Shown: positions 51,669 to 60,669, numbered from the stretch's first letter. The stretch is 64,000 nucleotides of DNA from Microseira wollei NIES-4236 (GCF_020521235.1 NZ_BLAY01000005.1:29524-93523); one strand, 5' to 3'. Translations and numbers: made by a program. The notes: generated by a model from the sequence alone, not told the origin.

Positions 51669-53303
51669 TTACTCTAAAACAGAATGTTGAACCGCTAAAA
51701 GAGTAATATCATCAAATTGCTCCGCCCCTTGAGTATGGGATAAGACATTCAGACTAATATAGTCTACAATATCGGAAGCTTTCGGGGGGCAAAACTGAAG
51801 CAAATGACGTAACTTTTCAATCGTAAAAAATGAGTTTTGACAATCCCGCGCATCCGTCACTCCATCGGTAAAACCGAACAAAATTTCATTGGGTTGGAGA
51901 TAGACTTGACTAATGCTAAATTTAGCATTAGATAAAATCCCGATCGCTGGACTGGTAGAAGTTAATATCTCTCGGATTCCCGCCTGCGGATTGAGGATAA
52001 AAACTGGTTCATGTCCCGCGTTAATATAGGTTAATAGTCCCGTTTGTGGATCGAGTACGCCAAAAAATAAGGTGGCGAACATGCCTAAAGAACCGTGATG
52101 ACGGGCAACATAATCATTAGTTAAATTCACAGATTGTAACGCATTTAAATGAGCTAGATTAACTGTACTAGAAGAACCGATCCATCCGGCTTTAGGTTGA
52201 TACATTTCTAATAAATTAGATGCCGTTCCTCGCAATTTTGTTTCTTGAGAAAAGATGCGGATGAGACTGCGAAATAGTGCCATAAATAAAGCGGCTCCTA
52301 CTCCCTTATCACAGACATCAGCGATCGCAATTCCTATGGCATTATTCGATAATTCAAAAATATCATAGAAATCCCCCGCCACTTGTCTAGCTGGTTTAAA
52401 GAAGGCGGAAAATTCCCAACCTGATTTAAGATAAATTTGTTTTAGCTCGTCACTGCTTGGTAAAAAGTTAAGCTGAATTTGTCTTCCTTTTTCCAATTCT
52501 AAGTTGAGAGTTTTTGAGTAAATTTCTATTTGATCGTAGCTATTTTTTAGAGCAAATTCTGCTTGCTTTCGCTGGTCAATTGCCTGATAAATTTGTTGAT
52601 ACATTTCCTGAAAAGTAAAAATTACTTCTCCTAATTCATCATTGCGCTTGAAGAAATTAGAATCAAACTGAGGATTGGGTTGATCGTAACAAATACACTC
52701 AGCCGCTTTTCTTAAATCTTTTCTCAAGTTAACGATAGGAGCAATTACGATTCGCTGGAGTGCGTTCCAAGTTCCGGCTGTGACAAATAAAGAGATAATT
52801 ATCACTAACCCAATAACTCGTAAAATGAAACCGCGTACTCCTCGAGCAACCATTGTGGCATCATGGCGCAGAATCAACAGATAATCTTTACCCAATTCTA
52901 CAGCTGTCCACGCTACATCATATCGAGATAGTTGATAATCTAATAAATCCTTTTTTTCAGCAGCATCTACATCTTGAAAAATTAATGCTGGCTGTTCGCC
53001 AAATGTTCCCACCCTCTGACCATTAGATTGATAAAGAGAACCGCCGACAATTACAGAACTTCCTTTCAGATTCGCCAGCAGGTTTAAAACATTTTCTGGA
53101 GAAGCTTGGGGAGGAGAAACTTTCATCAAGATTGAAACTTTCTCGGTGGAAATTTGTCTCAATTGACCGAGTAATTCTTGTTCTCGTCGCAGCACAGAGG
53201 GAACTAAAACGATCGCTTCGATGACGATAACACTGGTAAACAACCAGAAAACCACCCGTCTGGATAAGCGAGTTTTAAGAAGTTTAGCGAGTTTATTTAA
53301 CAT
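51669..53303 (-). CDS. RsbU-like PP2C (SpoIIE-type) phosphatase with membrane sensor
   Basis: A 544-residue protein. Two membrane helices (about 17-36 and 167-188) bracket an extracytoplasmic sensor; a HAMP-like linker and coiled coil follow (YQQIYQAIDQRKQAEFALKN). The C-terminal phosphatase domain starts near 290 with QIQLNFLPS, then FFKPARQVAGDFYDIFEL (metal Asp), GIAIADVCDKGVGAALFMAL (metal Asp), LTYINAGHEPVFIL and LFGFTDGVTDARD. It would dephosphorylate a STAS antagonist in a partner-switching cascade. It is the last gene of the run and starts 2 bp after the RsbW-like gene ends. Confidence 0.9.
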   Translation of the reverse strand: MLNKLAKLLKTRLSRRVVFWLFTSVIVIEAIVLVPSVLRREQELLGQLRQISTEKVSILMKVSPPQASPENVLNLLANLKGSSVIVGGSLYQSNGQRVGTFGEQPALIFQDVDAAEKKDLLDYQLSRYDVAWTAVELGKDYLLILRHDATMVARGVRGFILRVIGLVIIISLFVTAGTWNALQRIVIAPIVNLRKDLRKAAECICYDQPNPQFDSNFFKRNDELGEVIFTFQEMYQQIYQAIDQRKQAEFALKNSYDQIEIYSKTLNLELEKGRQIQLNFLPSSDELKQIYLKSGWEFSAFFKPARQVAGDFYDIFELSNNAIGIAIADVCDKGVGAALFMALFRSLIRIFSQETKLRGTASNLLEMYQPKAGWIGSSSTVNLAHLNALQSVNLTNDYVARHHGSLGMFATLFFGVLDPQTGLLTYINAGHEPVFILNPQAGIREILTSTSPAIGILSNAKFSISQVYLQPNEILFGFTDGVTDARDCQNSFFTIEKLRHLLQFCPPKASDIVDYISLNVLSHTQGAEQFDDITLLAVQHSVLE

Positions 53304-53305
53304 AT

Positions 53306-53728
53306 TTATTCAGCCAGATGACGATAAACAACTAAAATATTGCGATTGCGATCGCCCACTCTCTCGTAAATAAATCTATCCACACCTTGAATCGCTAAAT
53401 AAACTCCTAATCCTCCGATTTTTCGTGTTGACAAAGGTTTGTCTAAATCATCAGGAGTTCCTTGTTCTATAGGATCGTAGGGGATTCCCGTATCTTCGAG
53501 ACAAATAGTTACAGCATTATCATCAATGTCTACGTTTAAATGGATATCGCCTTGCTTTCCCACCGCTTCGTAGCCATAACTAATAATATTGGTGGCGATC
53601 TCATCTACCGCGAGACGTAATCGATAAGTTGCTTTTTTATCTAACTTGGCATTGCTAGCTACAGCTAACACATACTCAGAGAGGGTATCTAAAGAATCAA
53701 AGCTTGCTGATAAAATTAGAGATTGCAT
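53306..53728 (-). CDS. RsbW-like anti-sigma factor/serine kinase
   Basis: A 140-residue GHKL ATPase domain: KATYRLRLAVDEIATNIISY (N-box with Glu and Asn), VTICLEDTGIPYDPIEQGTP (G1) and TRKIGGLGVYLAIQGVDRFIYE (G2). Single-domain proteins of this kind bind and phosphorylate STAS-domain antagonists. STAS genes precede it at 53886 and 56439, and a PP2C phosphatase follows, so all three partner-switching parts are present. Confidence 0.92.
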   Translation of the reverse strand: MQSLILSASFDSLDTLSEYVLAVASNAKLDKKATYRLRLAVDEIATNIISYGYEAVGKQGDIHLNVDIDDNAVTICLEDTGIPYDPIEQGTPDDLDKPLSTRKIGGLGVYLAIQGVDRFIYERVGDRNRNILVVYRHLAE

Positions 53729-53820
53729 GGTGTTTATGCCTGGAGCGTGAATGCTAGATAGCTCAAGTTGCTAGTTATCTCTCTGGGAGCGGCTAATGGA
53801 TCGATTGGTAAAAATCCAAG

Positions 53821-53849
53821 ATTAGCAATTAGCAATTAGCAATTAGCAA
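53821..53849. repeat. STRR array
   Basis: About four ATTAGCA copies in the 157-bp gap between the STAS and RsbW-like genes, where the otherwise tight run opens up. Confidence 0.8.
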
Positions 53850-53885
53850 GCTTGCAACGCCAAAGTTTATAACTAGCAACTTGCG

Positions 53886-54191
53886 TTAAACAATATTGAC
53901 ACTATGATGAAAACCGACTGTTTTCAGAGTAGAGACGATCGTTTCCGATGCCCCGGTAATATCAATATCTACCTGAGAACCCATTTTCTGTTTAGCGAAT
54001 ACAAGAACGCGCAATCCGGCACTAGACATATAGGATAAATTTCCCATATCTAAAATCAGTTTTCGGATCGCTTGTTTGGCAGTTTGTTCGATAGTTTCTT
54101 GAAAAATTGCGGCGGTATTTGTCACGATTTCGCCCGTCAGGGTAATCGTTGCCACTTGATCGATGATTTTTAACTCTGTTGTCAGATTCAT
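53886..54191 (-). CDS. STAS-domain anti-anti-sigma factor (RsbV-like)
   Basis: A 101-residue STAS domain: LTTELKIIDQVATITLTGEI, then the conserved KLILDMGNLSYMSSAGLRVL with a phosphorylatable Ser pair (SSAG), and a closing IVSTLKTVGF. It is expected to be phosphorylated by the RsbW-like kinase and dephosphorylated by the PP2C protein. Its start lies 1 bp after the glgX stop, so translation is probably coupled to glgX. Confidence 0.92.
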   Translation of the reverse strand: MNLTTELKIIDQVATITLTGEIVTNTAAIFQETIEQTAKQAIRKLILDMGNLSYMSSAGLRVLVFAKQKMGSQVDIDITGASETIVSTLKTVGFHHSVNIV

Positions 54192-54192
54192 A

Positions 54193-56295
54193 TTATTTGC
54201 CTACTAGAATAACAATCGAGCGATCGCCTACTAAAATCCCCGTCTGATTCTCTAATAACGGTTCTTTTCCCACTTGCCAAATATCATGAGGATGAGGACA
54301 TCCCGTATTAGCGAAAATGTGCCATTGTAAACCAGAAGGTAAGCCCGGTAACTCAAAATCGAGAGGACAATAGTGCATATTCATCGCTACATAAATATAG
54401 TCATCTTGCGCGTGTTTACCACACAATAGAAAAGCGAGAACGCGACTAGAATTAGACCAATCCGCAGACCATGCTTTAGTGCCATGCCATGATATATCTG
54501 CGTAGCCACTGCCCATCCTATCAGTATGATGGAAATGAGCGGCATTTCTTAACGCAGAGTGGGCATGACGAAAGGCAATACAAGTCTTAAAAAAATGGAA
54601 TAACTCAGCATTTTTGTCTAGAAGTTGCCAATCTAACCAATTTAATTCGTTGTCATGACAATAGGCGTTATTATTTCCTTGTTGGGTTCGTCCCATCTCA
54701 TCTCCCATCAGAATCATCGGCACACCTTGAGAGATCGTTAATATAGCGATCGCATTTTTCATCAACCGCTGTCTTAGGTTTAAAATATTGGCATCTTCCG
54801 TCCATCCTTCTGCCCCACAATTCCAACTATAATTATCATTTCCCCCGTCCTGATTATGCTCTCCATTGTCATGATTATGCTTATCGTTATAAGAAAACAA
54901 ATCAGCAAGGGTAAAACCATCATGGGCAGTAATAAAATTAATTGAAGTCGTCGGTGGTCTGCCAGAATGTGCGTACAGATCGGGAGAACCTTGGATTCTT
55001 TGCGCCATTTCTCCGACGCATCCCTCATCTCCCTTTAAAAATTTACGGATACAATCGCGATATTTGCCATTCCACTCCGACCAACGACCGAAAGCGGGGA
55101 AAGATCCAACTTGATACAATCCCCCCGCATCCCATGCTTCAGCAATTAATTTGCATTTAGCCAGAATCGGATCGAAAGCGAGGGATTCTAATAAGGGAGG
55201 ATTAGACAGCGGTTTACCCCAAGGATCGCGACCAAGAATAGTTGCTAAATCAAAGCGAAATCCGTCGATATGATACTCACTTGCCCAATATCGCAAACAA
55301 TCTAAAACCAGATTTCTGACAATCGGATTATTACAATTGAGCGTATTTCCCGTGCCGCTAAAATTAAAGTAATAACCTTCGGGAGTCAGCATATAGTAAG
55401 TTTTGTTATCCAATCCGCGAAAAGAAATTGTTGGACCCCGTTCGTTTCCCTCAGCAGTATGGTTAAAAACCACATCTAAAATTACTTCAATGCCGACACG
55501 ATGCAAGTCTTTAATCAGCGTTTTTAACTCATCTACCTGCATTCCCCATTTTCCTGTAGATGCGTAACCCGCTTTCGGGGCAAAAAAACCGACGGGACTA
55601 TATCCCCAATAATTGACTAATAATTCTCCCGTTTCGGGATGGATGCGAGAATTTTCAAACTCATCGAATTCGTAAATTGGCATCAGTTCGATCCCATTAA
55701 TTCCCAGTTCCTTAAGAACGGGAATTTTTTCACGAATTCCTGCAAACGTACCCTGATGTTTCACCCCGGAAGAAGGATGCTTAGTGAACCCGCGCACGTG
55801 CATTTCATAGATAATTAAATCTTGAGCCGGAATTTCTAAAGGTCGGTCATCTTCCCAATCAAAATCATCGAAAGCAATCCGCGCGCGATGTTGATAAATA
55901 TCCTGCCAATTAGGCGGTATTCCCCACTTATCTCGACCGCCAATAATTTTAGCGTAGGGGTCTAAAAGTATTTTCGTTTTATCAAACCAATGTCCTGCTT
56001 CTGGGTTAAATTCCCCATCCATGCGATAGCCATACTCTAAATTTTCGTAGTCGAGATCGAAAACAACCATACTGAACGCATTCCCTAAACGAAACTCATC
56101 GGGAAAGGGAATTTCAGCGAAAGGTGCGGCAGCATGTTTTTCAAACAGGACAAGAGTACAAGACTTGGCATAACTAGAAAAAATCGAGAAATTCACCCCG
56201 AATGGCACTAAAGTAACGCCAAAAGGAAACGGTTTCCCGCGTCTAAGTTTGAAGGTTTGATAACGATGAGTGGGATGGATATCGATGCGTTCCAT
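54193..56295 (-). CDS. glgX: Glycogen debranching enzyme GlgX (isoamylase type)
   Basis: A 700-residue GH13 isoamylase-type enzyme that hydrolyses alpha-1,6 branch points of glycogen. The N-terminal CBM48 region contains FPFGVTLVPFGVNFSIFSSY. The barrel shows VILDVVFNHTAEGN (region I), DGFRFDLATILGRD with nucleophile Asp (II), KLIAEAWDAGG with acid Glu (III) and FITAHDGFTLADL with the third Asp (IV). GNNNAYCHDNELNWLDW is typical of GlgX. It lies inside a partner-switching run, between two STAS genes. Confidence 0.95.
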   Translation of the reverse strand: MERIDIHPTHRYQTFKLRRGKPFPFGVTLVPFGVNFSIFSSYAKSCTLVLFEKHAAAPFAEIPFPDEFRLGNAFSMVVFDLDYENLEYGYRMDGEFNPEAGHWFDKTKILLDPYAKIIGGRDKWGIPPNWQDIYQHRARIAFDDFDWEDDRPLEIPAQDLIIYEMHVRGFTKHPSSGVKHQGTFAGIREKIPVLKELGINGIELMPIYEFDEFENSRIHPETGELLVNYWGYSPVGFFAPKAGYASTGKWGMQVDELKTLIKDLHRVGIEVILDVVFNHTAEGNERGPTISFRGLDNKTYYMLTPEGYYFNFSGTGNTLNCNNPIVRNLVLDCLRYWASEYHIDGFRFDLATILGRDPWGKPLSNPPLLESLAFDPILAKCKLIAEAWDAGGLYQVGSFPAFGRWSEWNGKYRDCIRKFLKGDEGCVGEMAQRIQGSPDLYAHSGRPPTTSINFITAHDGFTLADLFSYNDKHNHDNGEHNQDGGNDNYSWNCGAEGWTEDANILNLRQRLMKNAIAILTISQGVPMILMGDEMGRTQQGNNNAYCHDNELNWLDWQLLDKNAELFHFFKTCIAFRHAHSALRNAAHFHHTDRMGSGYADISWHGTKAWSADWSNSSRVLAFLLCGKHAQDDYIYVAMNMHYCPLDFELPGLPSGLQWHIFANTGCPHPHDIWQVGKEPLLENQTGILVGDRSIVILVGK

Positions 56296-56312
56296 AGTAG
56301 GAGATTGGGTTT

Positions 56313-56435
56313 ATTGCTAATTGGTAATTGGTAATTGGTAATTGGTAATTGGTAATTGGATTTATTGGTAGTAGGGGCGGGTTTAACGAAATATTTCTTG
56401 GTTCCAATCAATGGTTGGTAAAACCCGCCCCTACT
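56313..56435. repeat. STRR array plus GGGGCGGGTTT inverted repeat
   Basis: About six copies of GGTAATT (56320-56359), then GTAGGGGCGGGTTTAACG...TGGTAAAACCCGCCCCTAC (56370-56435). Together they fill the gap between glgX and the upstream STAS gene. Confidence 0.8.
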
Positions 56436-56438
56436 TAT

Positions 56439-56771
56439 TTAATGAAGTAGGGCTAAACCCGAATCTAGAGTGTCGCTGATGGTAAAAAAATTGAGAAAAC
56501 CAGTAACTGCCATCGTGTCGGCGATTTCTTCGGATAGTCCTACTAACACTAACTTTCCATCGAAAGCGCTAGTTTGACGGTAGAGAGAAAGAAGAAAGCG
56601 TAAACCCGCACTGGACATATACTTGACTTGTGACATATCGAGGAGAATTTTATTACCCGAAGTTGCTAGGGGCAAAATTTTTGCTTGAATTGTGGGCGCT
56701 GTGTTGGTGGTAATGTCTCCTGAGAGGGAGACAACAGTTATAGTTTCTAAGGGATTGATGGTGATTTCCAT
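56439..56771 (-). CDS. STAS-domain anti-anti-sigma factor, second copy
   Basis: A 110-residue STAS protein: MEITINPLETITVVSLSGDI, NKILLDMSQVKYMSSAGLRF (Ser-Ser-Ala-Gly phosphosite) and LVGLSEEIADTMAVTGFLNF. It is about a third identical by eye to the copy at 53886. It begins 4 bp after the AGE-like gene ends, implying coupling. Two antagonists for one RsbW-like kinase suggests signal integration or different partners. Confidence 0.92.
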   Translation of the reverse strand: MEITINPLETITVVSLSGDITTNTAPTIQAKILPLATSGNKILLDMSQVKYMSSAGLRFLLSLYRQTSAFDGKLVLVGLSEEIADTMAVTGFLNFFTISDTLDSGLALLH

Positions 56772-56775
56772 AGGT

Positions 56776-58584
56776 TTAATTCGGCACGATTTGAACTTTA
56801 ACTTTTACCCTGTCTTTGCTGTCGGGGAGAGCGATCGCTAATCCTTGGGGAGCGAAATTGGTGTATTTTTCTCCGTCAATCTCACACGCTCCTATCTTGA
56901 TACTGTTTGGGGGTAAAATATCGGGTGATACTCGAAGAATTCGCTGGTCAAATCCATCCGCTAGGGGTTTAAAATAGAAGTCCATCGGCTGTTTATAAAT
57001 CAGTAAATTCGTGTAAACTGCCGCCAGATAACATAATTCTGTAGAGTGATAGCCACTCATGGAATGGGAACTTTTATTGCGTTCGTTTCCTCCTGCTAAA
57101 TAAGGCATTCCGTTCGCAAGGACATTGAAATAAACGCCCCCATCTTCAGTGTCGAGAAACCATGCGTTGTAAAATGATGCAGCTTCTTGCGCTAGTTGGT
57201 GATATCGAGGGTTTTTCAGACAAGCTGCGAGGATGTAATAGGCTAATATTGCTTGTTCCTGTTGCCACCAAGCTTTGCGATCGTGCCAAACAAAACGATA
57301 ATATGATTCGTTGTTTTTTAAGCGACGTTCTACGACATCATACCATCCTCCCCTCGTGCGATCGCTTCCCACCTCCGGCATCAGATCGGCGATTTTGCAG
57401 GCTAATTCCAAATATTCAGATTTCGGTTTAATATTGTACATCCGCATCAGATTCCAAGCGATTTTCAAGTTATGTCCCACCACGGCACGATCTTGCTGCC
57501 ATCCCCAGGATCGATCCGGTGACCAATCAGCATAAAATCGTTCTTGCACGAAGGGGCTATATTCGTAATCGGGAAAGCGTTTCACAATCGTATCGCAAGT
57601 ATTTTCTAGCATTTGAAAATACTTTTGCTCTCCCGTTGCTAACCAAAGGTTGATTAGGTAAGCAGGGGCATGATCTCCGATAGAATTCCAGTTTTTTTTG
57701 CCTTTATTGTCTCCTAATGCTTCGCTATGAGGATCTAAAGTGACGGGATCTAGATGTGAGAAATAGCCCCCATACTCGCTGCGATCGCGGAAAAACCGAT
57801 CGAATAGTCTAACCGTCAATCTTGCATCGTTGAGAATGCGAGAATCGCCAGCGATCCGATAGGTTTGAACCGGACCTGCTAGGGCATATATTTGTTCGTA
57901 GGCAGGGATAGCATAGTAATCATCGCTAAACTCGGAAGCAAAGATTTTTTGTTCGAGTTTATCCTTGACATTGATCCCGTGATACCAATAGACAATCTCG
58001 TTATCAATGTCCAAAAATCTCATGTGTTCTCGCAGATATTCTGTTCCCTTCTCCGCTGCCTCTAAAAACGGTTCTTCCCCCGTCATTAAATAAGCAGTAG
58101 CAAAACCATAAACTAAGCGAGAAATAGTATCAGTTTCTTGACTGTAGTTGGTCGTAGAACGAATTCCCGCTAGACTAAGATGAGTCCGATAGTCACGATA
58201 ATCGATGCCATCTTTACCAAACTGGGCATTTAGATAAAAGTTAGCCAAAGAACGAACTTGATTTACCCACCAGGTAGGGTTTTCAAACAGAAAACCCTCG
58301 ACTTGATAACCGACAAAAACCAGGAATTTCACCTCGAAATCGGGACTATTAGGATAAAAAATCCCATAGGCATAAAGATAGCGTCCCGATTCTAAAAGCG
58401 ATCGCATTTTCCCCGTAACATCAATGTAACTTTCATCCAAATTTTGTAACATTTTGGCATAAGCCATCGGACTGAGGACTGCGTGAAATTCTTCTCCAGC
58501 GCTGGTTTTGATGCCTAAGCGATCGCCATCGGGATTAAAATAGGTGACATACCCCGCAATTAGGTCAGAAGTCGGTGTTTTCAT
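56776..58584 (-). CDS. AGE-family (N-acylglucosamine 2-epimerase-like) protein
   Basis: A 602-residue protein. Residues 1-90 form a small beta domain (IAGYVTYFNPDGDRLGIKTS). The rest is an (alpha/alpha)6 barrel of the AGE/cellobiose-epimerase type, with RLVYGFATAYLMTGEEPFLE, DRSEYGGYFSHL, WSPDRSWGWQQDRAVVGHNLKIAWNL (His-rich active-site segment), RGGWYDVVE, KAWWQQEQAILAYYIL and DTEDGGVYFNVL. This fold isomerises or epimerises sugars. Substrate unknown. Its end is 4 bp from the STAS gene and its start overlaps the DJ-1 gene by 4 bp. Confidence 0.75.
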   Translation of the reverse strand: MKTPTSDLIAGYVTYFNPDGDRLGIKTSAGEEFHAVLSPMAYAKMLQNLDESYIDVTGKMRSLLESGRYLYAYGIFYPNSPDFEVKFLVFVGYQVEGFLFENPTWWVNQVRSLANFYLNAQFGKDGIDYRDYRTHLSLAGIRSTTNYSQETDTISRLVYGFATAYLMTGEEPFLEAAEKGTEYLREHMRFLDIDNEIVYWYHGINVKDKLEQKIFASEFSDDYYAIPAYEQIYALAGPVQTYRIAGDSRILNDARLTVRLFDRFFRDRSEYGGYFSHLDPVTLDPHSEALGDNKGKKNWNSIGDHAPAYLINLWLATGEQKYFQMLENTCDTIVKRFPDYEYSPFVQERFYADWSPDRSWGWQQDRAVVGHNLKIAWNLMRMYNIKPKSEYLELACKIADLMPEVGSDRTRGGWYDVVERRLKNNESYYRFVWHDRKAWWQQEQAILAYYILAACLKNPRYHQLAQEAASFYNAWFLDTEDGGVYFNVLANGMPYLAGGNERNKSSHSMSGYHSTELCYLAAVYTNLLIYKQPMDFYFKPLADGFDQRILRVSPDILPPNSIKIGACEIDGEKYTNFAPQGLAIALPDSKDRVKVKVQIVPN

Positions 58585-59171
58585 GATTTTTCTATCTGAG
58601 ACAAAAACACAGTCATAAATTCTTCGACGACACCTGGATGTCTAGCAGAAATTAAATTTCCATCCACATAAGTTGCGATCGTTTCGCCGCTTTCATAAAT
58701 TGCGATCGCTCCTGCATTCTCCACATCGGCGATAATATTATGAGCGCAGGTGACTTTTTTACCTTTTAGAAGCGTTCGATCGGCACAAAACAACCACAAA
58801 CTATGACAGATAGTGCCAATTTTCAATCCTTCTGTATGTACCGCTTGGCGCAGAAATTCAACCGCTGGTGCTTGACTGGGTTTCCCCGCTTCTGGATTTA
58901 CTTGATACCGCAGTCTATCCATCGCGTAACCCCCGATTAAAATCAATCCTTTGTAATCCCTGGGGTTAACCGTTTGCAAGTCAATTGTTACCGTAACTTC
59001 TGCTTCGCGATCGTTTCCCTTGAAAGTGAGTTTTTCTTGTCCCCAAAGATGGGAAATATATTCCACTTCATACCCCCACTGAGGGAAGAATTCATTAAAC
59101 CGTCGGTACTCAGTTTCGTCAAAATGTTCCTCGATCAGTACCCCGATTTTACCTTTGATTTCCTGGTTCAT
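58581..59171 (-). CDS. DJ-1/PfpI family protein
   Basis: A 196-residue class I glutamine-amidotransferase-like protein. KIGVLIEEHFDETEYRRFNE at the start supplies the conserved Glu, YKGLILIGGYAMDRLR follows, and LKIGTICHSLWLFCAD holds the nucleophile Cys with adjacent His; the C-terminus has ARHPGVVEEFM. Relatives are proteases, chaperones, deglycase-type or glyoxalase III enzymes. The stop overlaps the AGE-gene start by 4 bp (ATGA). Protein repair against reactive carbonyls would fit a sugar-metabolism setting, but is inference. Confidence 0.85.
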   Translation of the reverse strand: MNQEIKGKIGVLIEEHFDETEYRRFNEFFPQWGYEVEYISHLWGQEKLTFKGNDREAEVTVTIDLQTVNPRDYKGLILIGGYAMDRLRYQVNPEAGKPSQAPAVEFLRQAVHTEGLKIGTICHSLWLFCADRTLLKGKKVTCAHNIIADVENAGAIAIYESGETIATYVDGNLISARHPGVVEEFMTVFLSQIEKS

Positions 59172-59178
59172 TATTTCC

Positions 59179-59745
59179 TTACAACTCGATCAAATTGACT
59201 AACTCATCGGGCGCATAAACATCTCGATAAAACGTTAATTGTTCCGTTTTCAGATACACTCCACCTTGATGTCCCCGCCTTAAAAAGGTGACATTTCCTT
59301 TCGCTAATGTCTCATTCGTTTCGTCATCTACACATTTCCATTCAAAGTAGACGACCTCGTGATGAAACATCACAATGGGCCAACACATAGTCACGTTTGG
59401 TTGTGCGATCAATGCCCACCAATGTTTTTCTCGTTCTTGTTGTTCTTTCAAGCCAAAATAGCGACCATCTTGACATAGATACACCAAATCCTCGCGATAT
59501 TCTCCGGTTAAAATATCTCCTCTTCCTTGTCTCAAAGCCTCGCAATGAGTAGGCCACCATTCTTGATTTTCTTGCTCGATTTGTTCGGCAGTATAACTAG
59601 AATTGATGCTGGGCAATTCTGCTTGCTTTTTGGCGCTCAATTCTTCAGCGAATTGAATTAATTGACCCTGCATATCCTGGGAGATTAATCCTGGTCTTGA
59701 GTAATCTGCCGATAAGTTTTGGTAGTAGTTAACTCGCTTTTTCAT
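59179..59745 (-). CDS. NTF2/SnoaL-like protein
   Basis: A 188-residue protein. The N-terminal half is helical (LISQDMQGQLIQFAEELSAK, EQENQEWWPTHCEALRQGRG) and the C-terminal half beta-rich (LVYLCQDGRYFGLKEQQERE, TMCWPIVMFHHEVVYFEWKC, GNVTFLRRGHQGGVYLKTEQ), consistent with a SnoaL-like or NTF2-like cone fold. Exact function is unknown. Its start overlaps the VOC gene stop by 4 bp and the DJ-1 gene follows after 7 bp, so it belongs to the same transcript. Confidence 0.65.
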   Translation of the reverse strand: MKKRVNYYQNLSADYSRPGLISQDMQGQLIQFAEELSAKKQAELPSINSSYTAEQIEQENQEWWPTHCEALRQGRGDILTGEYREDLVYLCQDGRYFGLKEQQEREKHWWALIAQPNVTMCWPIVMFHHEVVYFEWKCVDDETNETLAKGNVTFLRRGHQGGVYLKTEQLTFYRDVYAPDELVNLIEL

Positions 59746-60494
59746 TGCCGATATTCCCTTGATTTTTGGTAATCTTGCCGTGCCTTTTCAAACAGTACTT
59801 TTGCTTTCCTTAAAACTTGATTAAACTCTAACTGTTCTCCATTCGGGCCTTTGCAATAAACCAGCGTCCAACCCTCAAAGTCTCCGAAATCGGCACCGTA
59901 GAGTTTGCAAGAGTTATATTCAGATGCAACTTGTTGCCTTTCTGCTTGCGATCGCACTGTCACAATCCGGTTACACTTGACTTGATCCATCCCCCTTTTA
60001 TGACATTCTGTTTCTAAATCCTTGACAAATTTATCCACATCTACATCATCTTTGAGATAAAAAGAGATGTGCATAGAATTGACAAAAGCAGGACTAGAAT
60101 AGGCATGTTTTGCCGGAAAAGCATTACTTCCGTTCGGTGCAGCATTAGCATCTCGATACTGAAGAATTTCCAGAACCACATTATCGAACTGAATAAAATA
60201 AAGGTCTAACTTTTCCGTCCCATCTCTGAGATTAGGCACGCCAAGACTTTTCGGATCGACCCCCTTTTCTATTGCCTCAATTTCTTCCTTTTGAAATAGG
60301 GTATTGTGCATTGTATACCCGGCTAAACCGATTTCGGGAATAATAATTTTACCTCCCAGAACCTCGGTATAGAATTCTAAGGCTTTTCCCATATCTTCGA
60401 CGGTGATACCAAAGTGATGCACTCCTTGAATTTGTTGACTTAAAGCCGATACAGGCTGAGATTCAAGCATGTGTGAGGATGGAATAGTAGTCAT
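59742..60494 (-). CDS. VOC (glyoxalase/dioxygenase superfamily) protein
   Basis: A 250-residue protein. The first beta-alpha-beta-beta-beta unit reads GVHHFGITVEDMGKALEFYTEVLGGK with metal His, and LDLYFIQFDNVVLEILQYRD with metal Glu. A second unit lies at MHISFYLKDDVDVDKFVKDL...WTLVYCKGPNGEQLEFNQVL. Reaction unknown: lyase, dioxygenase and epimerase are all possible. It appears to be the first gene of the leftward run that ends with the RsbU-like phosphatase; a mobile hairpin element lies just upstream of its start. Confidence 0.82.
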   Translation of the reverse strand: MTTIPSSHMLESQPVSALSQQIQGVHHFGITVEDMGKALEFYTEVLGGKIIIPEIGLAGYTMHNTLFQKEEIEAIEKGVDPKSLGVPNLRDGTEKLDLYFIQFDNVVLEILQYRDANAAPNGSNAFPAKHAYSSPAFVNSMHISFYLKDDVDVDKFVKDLETECHKRGMDQVKCNRIVTVRSQAERQQVASEYNSCKLYGADFGDFEGWTLVYCKGPNGEQLEFNQVLRKAKVLFEKARQDYQKSREYRQ

Positions 60495-60529
60495 AGCCTA
60501 GTGATAGTTTTTTGGGTGTCTAGATCGTT

Positions 60530-60646
60530 TACAGTGGAGCGTATTCTTTGTGAGGTACAGCCTTAAGGCTTTGTGTGCGGGCAGCATTAATGCTGCCCGC
60601 ACACCGCGAAGGAAGGTGTACCTTATACGGCTGCAATCCGCTGTAT
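60530..60646. repeat. AGCGGATT-family inverted-repeat element
   Basis: Left ACAGTGGAGCG...GAGGTACA and right TGTACCTTATACGG with CTGCAATCCGCTGT are imperfect inverted ends. The centre GTGCGGGCAGCATTAATGCTGCCCGCAC is a perfect palindrome. It lies in the promoter region of the VOC-to-RsbU run. Confidence 0.8.
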
Positions 60647-60669
60647 ACGAGGATTATCATCGTTTGGAT

